DNA of 64,000 bases. It comes from Dendrocalamus latiflorus. Taxonomy: Eukaryota; Streptophyta; Magnoliopsida; Poales; Poaceae. The stretch is taken from the NCBI GenBank assembly GCA_017311315.1, contig CM029663.1:21747412-21811411 (forward strand). Reading direction: 5' to 3'. A program made the position numbers and the translations under genes. The notes under the pieces were generated by a model. It saw only the letters and a program-made list of their open reading frames with translations, searched no databases and was not told the DNA's origin. This document shows positions 55,846 to 64,000 of this stretch, piece after piece (within the stretch, counting starts at the first letter, position 1; every line of letters begins with the position of its first letter).

Positions 55846-57401
55846 TGTTATGAATATTGTGTGTATTGATATGAGACCCAAAGGGTCATATATATAGGAG
55901 AGTACAAGAGAGATATAAGGAAACAAATAAGAGTCATATTCTATCTCTAATACCCTTAACACCCCCCCCACAAATGCAAGGCGTATGCAATAGCATTGCA
56001 TTTGAAAAAGGGGTTAATACTAAAACAAGAAATATCCGACATCCGAGTCGTGATAAAGTCGTCGTTGCGTGCAGTCGTTGAATAAACTGTCAAATCAAGC
56101 CGAAGAGGAATAGATAGAAGCATGACGGCGCAGATCGAAGCCTGAGACGGCGGCGGCGCAGTGCACAAAAAGCGCAACGGAAGCGCGGTGCAGAAGAAGC
56201 GCGGCGACCTTAAAAACTCGGGGCGGCGGCTCAAAGAGAAGCGGCGGCATCATAAAGACTTCTACGATCTGCAGCGGCTCAAGAATAGAGCGGCGGCTGC
56301 TGCCATGCAAAAGAAAAAAATTTGTGGACTCGCATGGTTTGAGCGAACTAAAACTTAAAGACTGCGGACTTGAATGGACGCGACATAAGACTCATGAAAA
56401 CAGAAAGACTCAACGACGACTGAAGCGAAGCAACTTGAGCGGCCATCAAAAGCTATCACCAGCTCTCTCTCTCTTTTCAGACGCACTCCCTCCCCATCTC
56501 TCTTTACTCCCGCCCGCACGCGTCTCCACACTCCCGCCCGCCTGCTCACTCAGAGAGAAAAAGGAGCAGCGGAGAGCCGGCTCCCCGGCCAGGCGACGGC
56601 GAGATCCGGCGGCGGCGGCCACAGGAGCGGCGGCGGCTGGATGGAGAGGCGGCCGGAGGGAGAAGCTGACGGTGGAAGACGGCGCAGAGAGACCGGATCC
56701 GAAGTGGACGGAGCGCGGCGGCCTGGATCCAGGCAGGGAAGAGCTCGGCGACGGGCGCCAGCGCGGGGAGTCCACGTATCCGGCGAGGGGAGCCACGGAT
56801 CTGGCCAGATCTGAGCTGGGACGGCGGCCGGGGAAGGTGGCGGCGCGGAAAGTAGACGGCGTCGACGTCCGGGGCGAGGCCGGATCCGAGTGGCGACGGC
56901 CCCCTGGAGCTGCTACGAGCCGAAGATGACCGGATCGGGTTTGGAGGGAGGCGAAGACGTCCAGATCCAGCGATGCCAGACCGGCGGCGGCCGGATCCGA
57001 GGCGGCGGCAGCCGGATCCGGAGGCCCGAGCCCAGATCCCCGGCTGCAGAGGGCGTCTCGAGGCCGGGCACGGCGAGATCCAGGGCGGCGACCAAAGAGG
57101 CGGCGGCAGCAGCGGGATCCGGGGCGGCGGCAACCGTAGAGGCAGCGGAAGACACGGTGGCCACGGGCGACGGCTCGAGTACAGGGCAGCGGCGGCGAGC
57201 GGTGGCCGCCCCCGGGATTAGCTCCTCTCGGGGGCAGCAGCGGAAGTAGATCGGTTAGGGTTTCAACCTAAGCTCTGATACCATGTTATGAATATTGTGT
57301 GTATTGATATGAGACCCAAAGGGTCATATATATATAGGAGAGTACAAGAGAGATATAAGGAAACAAATAAGAGTCCTATTCTATCTCTAATACCCTTAAC
57401 A
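55846..57401 (-). mobile_element. TRIM-like LTR element 1
   Basis: 1556 bases with 116/118-bp terminal direct repeats (55846-55961 and 57284-57401; TG...CA) and a perfect 5-bp duplication, ATACT, at 55841-55845 and 57402-57406. The primer site is on the minus strand next to the right LTR ('gctctgatacca' is the inverse of TGGTATCAGAGC, tRNA-iMet). A C-run after the left LTR is the polypurine tract of the minus strand. So the element runs leftward. The 1.3-kb interior is GC-rich without gag or pol motifs; its open frames (for example 56324-56929 plus and 56546-57133 minus) are Pro/Arg/Ala low complexity. Much larger inside than a classic TRIM, so it may have captured host DNA. Confidence 0.9.
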
Positions 57402-58189
57402 ATACTAAATATCACTAGCTCAAGTACTGCTTCAATATTAGAGCCAGAAACACCGCAATGTTACATTATGGCTTTACCTTCTCACATATTTTTGTGAACA
57501 TAACTGTTTTTAACCTATATTCCTGTTTTTTGAATGTTCACCAGTTCTGATCTTACCTCTTGGTGCTGAGGTGTACTGGCTTTAGTTAGAAAGTATATAT
57601 AAAGTTCAAGAACAAAGACGGTCAAAATTTATGCTATTTCCTACGATTAACCAAAAAGTGCTAGTTGTTCATTTGAGTTGTTTATTTTAAATTTTGCATT
57701 GGTCTTCTATGAGCCAGAGACTTGGAGAATGCCATATAGTTTAGTCCTGCACTGGCATATGCTTGTTTGTTAAAGTTACATTGTTTTGTCATTCTTTTTA
57801 GTCTTTTGTTCTCTATTCCATTTGAAGCCAAAAATAGGGTGTAGGAAAAAGATATAAGAGGGTAAAACAAATCTAACATGCCTGATTATGTTAACTTCAT
57901 AATAGTATTTTGCTGAATCAGGACCAACAGAATGTCTCAGAGATACCAAGTAACCAATTTACCGAAGTACTAATGTACCATGACACCTTCTCATTGAAGT
58001 TAGATGTGTTTAGTTTAATCAATAGTTGTCCAGGTTGTTTTCATTAATATTTGCGGTAAAAACTAATATACCTTATTTGAAAATTTATACTATCGTTAGA
58101 GGAAATGAAACAACATCCTCGCAAGCACTAAATCTTTGTCGTGAAAATTTAAAGAAAAATATTTAGCAATGAAGTTCCCTTTTTTGCAG

Positions 58190-58329
58190 TGGCATCGCCA
58201 ATAAATGGTATTTTGGAGAGACTCAAACAAAAGGAAGGAGGTACGTTAATGACACTGGATCAGATAATAAGGGTTCTGGAGGATTACAGTGTGGTGCTTC
58301 CCCTGAGAACCCAGAAGCATTTACCCTGG
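58190..58329 (+). CDS. Unrecognised gene, exon C (fourth)
   Basis: Acceptor 'cccttttttgcag' and donor TGG|GTAAGA are both strong. Read in phase 1 it gives 'ASPINGILERLKQKEGG' then 'LMTLDQIIRVLEDYSVVLPL', a plausible helical segment, and it joins exon D exactly in frame. The family is not recognised. Later exons were not found before the Harbinger element; a TRIM occupies the following intron. Confidence 0.55.
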
Positions 58330-58517
58330 GTAAGAATTATTTAAAAAAGTTTTACATATTTTTACTATGCATAAGTCTGATGCATCAAAGTTACTGTCCA
58401 TTTCATATCAATTATTTTGTTGAACTTGATAAATTGGAGACTGGACTGTTGTATCATTATATGCAGGAATTGTATAGTGTTGAACTTTGTGTCTGGTTAA
58501 TTGGTTTTATTCCTAGG

Positions 58518-59470
58518 TGTTAACTTTCTTTGATCCGGGAGAAAACACACACATCACAAATAAACTGAGAGAACACAAGAGAATTTCTGAATTTCTCTAT
58601 TCTCTTATTTGCTCCCCCTTTTATTTGCTTTTCTTACAAAATTAGCTACAAGCCTTCTCAATATATATGCTAATAATCTCCTACTAGCATACGTATTCGG
58701 ACTTCAAGTTGGACACAATTTCAACTTGAGTTACACACGGAGACGGACTCTACTGCGTCTTAGACTCGAAGTCAAGACTATTTCTAACAATCTCCCCCTT
58801 AATCTTGACTTGACATACTCTAGTTTTAGTCTCAATGCATTATGAACTATCAGCCACGCTTCCACATGAAGTATTCTACATGCAAACTACATATAAGAAC
58901 TCAACTCAACTGGTACGAGTCCACCAAATGGAAAGATCTTAAAACATTAAGGCAATCGGTCTCAACTTCGATTTACTAAATTCATACTTGATACAGAACG
59001 GTGATATATCTCCTCTGCCTTGCTGCGTTGCTTCGGGACGGCTGTGTTGCTATGCTTCTCTTGGCGCTGACTTTTGCTGCTCCAGCTGTACGACGCGCGC
59101 GCGGAGGCCTCAGGAGCACCGCTCGAGACGAGCATGAAACGGAATCGTTGAGACGATTTTTTTTCAGCAACTCGCTTCTCACCTAGGTTTTAATACCACT
59201 TGTTAACTTTCTTTGATCCAGGAGAAAACGCACACATCGCAAATAAACTGAGAAAACACAAGAGAATTTCTGAATTTCTCTATTCTCTTATTTGCTCCCC
59301 TTTTCTTTGCTTTTTTTTACAAAATTAGTTACAAGCCTCCTCAATATATGCTAATAATCTCCTACTAGCATACGTATTCGGACTTTAAGTTGAACATAAC
59401 TTCAACTTGAGTTACACACGGAGACGGACTCTACTACGTCTTAGACTCGAAGTCAAGATTATTTCTAACA
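58518..59470 (-). mobile_element. TRIM element 2
   Basis: 953 bases with LTRs of 272 (58518-58789) and 270 bp (59201-59470), about 93-95% alike by eye. A perfect 5-bp duplication, CTAGG, lies at 58513-58517 and 59471-59475. The minus-strand primer-like site beside the right LTR reads AGTGGTATTAAAACC; the purine tract beside the left LTR reads AAGGGGGAGAT on the minus strand. The 411-bp interior has no coding motifs. Lies in the intron after exon C. Confidence 0.92.
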
Positions 59471-59475
59471 CTAGG

Positions 59476-60771
59476 AATATCACATGAAAACTTTGTTAAT
59501 TGTGTCAGTTATATTGCTTACAGGCCTAATGTTGGAGAACAGAAAATATAGTCTGCTGCTACGTGACCTTTACTTTTAGATTGTATCCTTACTCCTTATG
59601 AATGTGGACCTCAGAACATTTTATGGTTGTGTTGCTCTTCCTAAAATAATATTTCTTTTTCGCCTTTTCCACTGGTTACCACTGAAGTGGACTGGTTCAT
59701 ATGATCATTCCCAGAAGGAGACTAATGATTGGACTGTACATAAAAAAGAATCCTAGTTAACTATGACATTGTACAATGTCTTCATAACTGGTTCCAGCCC
59801 GGTTACCTTTACGTTGCTGATACTGGTTTATGGCCAGCTGGCACCTCAGTGGTAACCAGTCAAGTACCAGATGGGGCGCTGTTTGGTGGCTCCATGGCAA
59901 CTGCGACTGGGGGTCCTTTTTTTATCTCACTAATTTTTTATATGCTTTTCCCCCTAAAAAGTACTGTGATTCTGTGAAACTGTTATGTACAGAAATAACA
60001 CAACTCAGCTGAAGTCATTAAAAATTGCTACAATTTATTTTTAGCTGGACTTATGTGGTAGAAACAGCCTTAAACATACTCTCCAAATTACCTACGTTCC
60101 ACTTAGTTGGGCTTTCAACCGCGAGCTGATGGCTTCCAGTTGAAGAAGCCCGAAGCCAGTCGGAGCCAGAGCGGTGTGTCGGTGGATGCGGCTTCTTCTG
60201 GAGCCCTGAAGTGGCATTTGCGTGATGCCACCCACTCCCGTAAGCAGCTGCGCTTTTCCCCACCCACATATGCCCCCCGGCACCCATCGTCTAGCGATTG
60301 CGCCATCTCCACCCCCCCACCGGCCGTGGCAACCCCCTCCGCGGCGGCCACTTGGGCCCTCCCACCCTGCTAGCAGGCCTTCGTCCCTGTGCCCGTTCAC
60401 GGCGGCCTTGTCGTGGGCCAGTTGCAAATCGGGGGCCACAGAGTCCCACGATGGATCCGCAATCTTCGGTTGGGCCAACGACGCGAGCTCCACCGTCCGC
60501 GACTTGCGGTGCCTTCGGTTGCGTACACGCGGCCCCTCCGTCACTACCACTCACAAGCTCGAGTGAGGTCCCCATCGGGTCGGCCTAGCACCTTGCGCAG
60601 ACATCCTCCTAGTGACCACCCCACCCCTATTAAGGTTTGACCCTTTCCCTTGCCCGTACTTTCGTCTATATCTTACTTCCCCTTGTGTGGAGAGACGGGT
60701 ATGCTTAGCTACCTTGTTTGCTCTGGCATGTCCACCACCTTTCCTATCGCACTTAGCCGCCATGGCTGCAG
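59476..60771. other. No recognised gene; small inverted repeat and GC-rich leader
   Basis: 'actggttaccactga' at 59671 is mirrored at 59846-59860, 155 bases apart. 60100-60620 is GC-rich with overlapping low-complexity frames on both strands. It is probably the leader or left end of the Harbinger element, since 'ttagttgggctt' near 60104 resembles the inverse of the right-side 'aagccaactga' near 63754. Confidence 0.35.
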
Positions 60772-61077
60772 ATGGCCCTGGCTACCTGGAGCGATGAGAG
60801 TACGTATGTATTCCTACAAGTATGCGTAGAGGAGGTGGAGGCACAGAACAGACCGTACTCACGGTTGAACACACAGGGCAAGCAAAACCTTCTCCGTAAG
60901 TTCACAGAGCGAGCCGGCTTGCCGTACATTAGCAAGCAAATGAAGAACAAGTGGGAGCAATTGAGTCGTGATTACAACAAATGGAAGGGATTGAAACTTC
61001 GTGCGACGGGGCTTGGTGTCGACCCTGACACCAGCTGCATCGAGGCAAGCGATGATTGGTGGGCTGCTACCGGTGGA
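60772..61077 (+). CDS. PIF/Harbinger Myb/SANT-like protein, exon 1
   Basis: The DNA-binding partner that PIF/Harbinger transposons encode beside the transposase; it helps bind the element ends and import the transposase to the nucleus. The trihelix Myb/SANT-like domain covers residues about 4-80: 'ATWSDESTYVFLQVCVEEVE', 'GKQNLLRKFTERAG', 'KQMKNKWEQLSRDYNKWKGL'. It continues to 'DDWWAATGG'. The donor GGA|GTAAGT at 61078 is phase 0 and joins 61172. An earlier ATG at 60763 runs quickly into a stop, so the start is uncertain. Confidence 0.85.
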
Positions 61078-61171
61078 GTAAGTTTGGATTCGCAAGTGCA
61101 GTGCTCTTTCTATTACTTCCGCTGCGCACAAAGCCACAATGAAGGAGTGATGTAACATCGTGCCATTGCAG

Positions 61172-61720
61172 GGAAAGTTGAGGATGTGCAAGTTCAGGGC
61201 CATAGTTGCTCGTGACGAGGACCTTCTAGAAGTCATCTTCGGCAACACCACCACCACGAGCGAGTGTGCATTCATGCTGGGTATGGACGACATCGGTCTG
61301 GATGTCGAGGATCTCATGAAAAGCCAAGGAGGAGATGCCGGCAGTATGCATACCCCAATGCAGACCACTGGCAGCGGTCCAACGACTGGCTCGTCTTGGA
61401 GCAAGAGGCCACGACTTGCACCGGTGTACCCGAGCACCAGTCGGCCAGGGACGTGCATCGACTGTGAAGTCCAGATGAAGCGACAGGTGGACCTATGTGA
61501 GAGGAGTCTCATGTCGTCCACTCGGGTGTCCGGCTGGAGTGTCACATCCCCTGAGAATCATTCCACAAGGGAAGACTTGCTAAGGCTCATGAAGATGGTG
61601 AAAGAAGCGGGGGCTACTGAAGGAAGCAACGAGTATTACTATGCCTCCAAGCTTTTCACGAAGGCAGAGTGCCGCGACAGCTTCCTATCAATGGAAACCA
61701 ACGAGAGTCAACTCAATTAG
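61172..61720 (+). CDS. PIF/Harbinger Myb/SANT-like protein, exon 2
   Basis: Begins 'GKLRMCKFRAIVARDEDLL' after acceptor 'gccattgcag', matching the usual 'K..KFR..GL...D.L..LF' segment after the SANT-like domain. The middle is low-complexity Ser/Thr/Gly. The C-terminus has a helical 'REDLLRLMKMVKEAGATEGS' and 'YYYASKLFTKAECRDSFLSM', typical of this protein family. With exon 1 it encodes about 284 residues with no internal stop, so unlike its transposase partner it is intact. Confidence 0.82.
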   Translation, partial: GKLRMCKFRAIVARDEDLLEVIFGNTTTTSECAFMLGMDDIGLDVEDLMKSQGGDAGSMHTPMQTTGSGPTTGSSWSKRPRLAPVYPSTSRPGTCIDCEVQMKRQVDLCERSLMSSTRVSGWSVTSPENHSTREDLLRLMKMVKEAGATEGSNEYYYASKLFTKAECRDSFLSMETNESQLN

Positions 61721-62144
61721 ATCAGGCGTACATGGGAAAGGAGAGGAGACCTGTTAGGAGAGGGTCTGTTAGTTTGTTTCGTCCATTTACTTTAGTTCAT
61801 TGGTAGTGCATGTCGTTCAGTTCGTTCGGTTCGTTTACTGCAGTTTGTTACCAGTGAGCTGAGTGTGTACCAGACTTTCGTAATTTGTGTTGTTGCATTT
61901 GGTATTTACTTGCGTCATTTGTGCTGTAAACATTTGACATGCAGACCTGTGACTTTCTGTCATCTCTTTCAGTTCTTACTGCTGTGTATGAGTTAACATG
62001 CTGCCGTCTCTTTTGGCATGGCTGCAATAGTTAATACGCATGTTGTCGTCTCAATATTTTGCAGTGATGGCAGAGAGCAGTAGTTCTAAGGAGGTGTAAC
62101 CACAGGAAGAAGCTGACAGTGGCCTACAAGATCTTGAGGACCAA

Positions 62145-63372
62145 ATGCAGAGCACAGGCAGTGGGTGGCCATTGTTCATCCCAGCTGTGGCCCTTGCCTT
62201 GTTTTACACTGCCACCGACGATGACGATGACGTGAGCTCGCGTGTCCCAAGTGTGCTGGTCATGATTGGTTGGCAGTGGGTTTTCCAACAACTTGCTGAT
62301 GAGGAGTGTTGCTGCAATATGTTCAGGATGAGGCCCATTATTTTCGAGGCACTTCATGACACACTTGTTGCGGCTTACGGACTACAGTCATGTAGGGAAG
62401 TTTGTTCTAAGGAAGCGTTAGCTCTCTTTTTGTGGACATGCAGGGTGCCTCAATCGCAAAGACAAGGAATGAACCGCTTTGAGCACTCTGCAGGTACCAT
62501 TTGCAAGAGGTTCAATGATGTGCTGCAGGGTGTGGTGACCCTTGCTACTCACATAATTGCACCTTCCGATCCGACGTACCAGACATTGCATCCGAGGCTC
62601 GTGCAACAGAGATTCTATCCACACTTCAACAACTGCATAGGGGCTATTCACGGCACACACGCAAAAGTTGTTTCTAATGACGAGAGGGCGCATCATTTCA
62701 ATAGCCATGGCTACACTAGCCAGAACATCTTCGCCATTTGCGACTTCAATTGCCAACTTACATTTGTGTGCGCCAGTTGGCCAGGATCAGTACATGACGC
62801 TCGGATCCTACAACAGACCATGGCGAAGTACAGTGACCGCTTTCCACATCCCCCAGAAGGTAATACAGCTCTTTTAATTTGCATTCTGCCATGCATTGCA
62901 AGGCTTGTACTAACCGATATTTTTCGTTGTAGGCAAGTTCTACCTTGTCGACTCCGGGTATCCCAACTGATTGGGGTACCTCGCTGCATATCGCAACACG
63001 CGATATCATCTTTCCGCATTTGACAATGTGAGGATCCTAGTGGGGATGTAGGAGCGCTTCAACTACAGGCACTCACAACTGTGGAACACCATCAAACGTG
63101 CCTTTGGCATGTGCAAAAGCAAATGGCGCATACTCGACAAGATTCCTAAGTATAAGTATCGCATGCAAAGTGTGATAATTATAGTTTGCATGGCGTTGCA
63201 CAACTTCATCATCGACCGCGAGTTGCCTGCGAAGGTGGCCCCCAACCAGCCAGCCCAGCCCGTGGGACCTTCCGAACCGCCCGCGCTCATCCCGCCTGGC
63301 CTTTCACAGGCCACTGACACTACACTGATGGACATGACATGTGACTGGATAGCAACGTCGTTGGTGGCATAG
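62145..63372 (+). pseudogene. PIF/Harbinger transposase (DDE_4 family), inactivated
   Basis: Two exons, 62145-62859 and 62933-63372, with matching phase-1 splice sites and 385 codons in frame. DDE nuclease family: 'MRPIIFEALHDTLV', 'CIGAIHGTHAKV', 'ICDFNCQLTFVCASWPGSVHDARIL', 'FYLVDSGYPN', 'LWNTIKRAFGMCKSKWRIL', 'ALHNFIIDRE'. The first catalytic Asp (usual GAxDGTH) is His and the Glu in 'IERAFG' is Lys; the Asp in 'HDARIL' remains. There are also two in-frame stops in exon 2, after 'DSGYPN' (TGA) and before 'ERFNYRHSQ' (TAG). It cannot be an active transposase. It lies about 420 bases downstream of, and parallel to, the Myb/SANT-like gene, the standard PIF arrangement. It has no usable start codon context upstream of 62145 that I can confirm. 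Confidence 0.9.
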
Positions 63373-64000
63373 AGCTAGATTCGACACTCGTATGTAAGTT
63401 GCACGTGTAATCACCGCGCACACGTTGTTGTATATTACCTTGTGTTGTATGTCACGCATAACAAATGCGACATGTTCAGCCTTTTAAAAAATGAACTTAA
63501 TTGGCAACAGGTGTGCTAGCTTCTACTATTCATTAAACATTTTTTTAGTTTCTTTTCGATTCGTGTTGCCAACTGTTACTTAATTGCCAATCGTGAGCTT
63601 CCCAAAGACCAATATGCCATTTTGAACTTCATTATCAAATGCACACTATTTGTTCCTCTTGTTTTAGCCTATTTCAACTCTCATTAGCTTCTTTCAGCCG
63701 CTACAGTGCTTTTTTCAGCTGCTACAGTGAAAAACCCCAAAAGCCTTCAGCCATAAGCCAACTGAGCAGGCCTAGTTTTTATTCTCAGAAAAGAGAGAGA
63801 ACTTGCGAGATTGCTGGTCCTGATCCTGATGCTTACGACTTTATAAGCTACTCCTTTTTGAACATTGATATAATGTTGAAATTCAGGATGTCAGCCTTCA
63901 ATACACATCTCTTTTTTTTGGTAATATTCTTGCACTATTTTTTTTTGTAATATTCTTGCATGATAGTGATACTGCTCTTTGTAGATTTAAGCAAAATCGT
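63373..64000. other. 3' flank; MITE-like end, no gene
   Basis: 63688-63772 contains doubled 'cagc-gctacagtg' and 'gccttcagccataagccaac' followed by 'tgagcaggcct', a composition typical of grass hAT/PIF MITE or element termini. It may be the right end of the Harbinger element. The remainder is AT-rich with no coding evidence. Confidence 0.4.

Noticed and set aside
56324..57249. 201-codon plus and 195-codon minus frames in TRIM 1
   Set aside because: Overlap each other on opposite strands with low-complexity translations; no gag motif.
60098..63772. Exact boundaries of the Harbinger element
   Set aside because: The two candidate ends are only loosely similar and no 3-bp TSD could be confirmed.

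Overview
This window looks like nuclear DNA of a grass (Poaceae). It is a repeat-rich plant chromosome segment with spliced genes, GC-rich exons starved of A/T at third positions, Tourist, Stowaway and hAT MITEs, young LTR retrotransposons primed by initiator tRNA-Met, and the telomere-like 'aaccctaaccctaa' seen in many plant 5' regions. No rRNA, tRNA or CRISPR was recognised. The species cannot be named from sequence alone.

Layout: 1-3240 holds a ~70-bp tandem array flanked by a direct repeat, a MITE sitting in AC/TA microsatellites, and a diverged repeat. 3284-5108 is a non-autonomous hAT with a perfect 8-bp target-site duplication (TSD). 7778-12323 (minus) is the only apparently intact host gene, a nepenthesin/CND41-type aspartic protease with two exons and a 3.1-kb intron full of MITEs. 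14101-19893 is dominated by a degenerate 14-bp minisatellite that flips orientation near 15490; a 1286-bp Pack-MULE with a decayed ERF/AP2 fragment is inserted in it (9-bp TSD). 20000-29660 is mostly noncoding with several minisatellites and a MITE.

29665-36149 is a young Ty1-copia element (472-bp LTRs, four differences seen, TSD GCATA) whose polyprotein is broken by two frameshifts, one at a 20-G run. Its leader contains a run of stem-loops with different stems but alike loops. 39292-52229 is a young 12.9-kb Ty3-gypsy chromovirus (LTRs ~3.53 kb, TSD AAGGC) with an extra gene upstream of gag, broken by two in-frame stops and one frameshift.

53860-58329 holds exons of an unrecognised host gene, with phase-compatible splice sites, invaded by two short TRIM-like LTR elements (55846-57401 and 58518-59470). 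60772-63372 is a PIF/Harbinger element with its Myb/SANT-like protein and a DDE transposase that has lost two of three catalytic residues and carries two stops. Overall this is a nested transposon landscape around two host genes. The coding breaks in the youngest elements are mostly C-to-T type stops and small indels.
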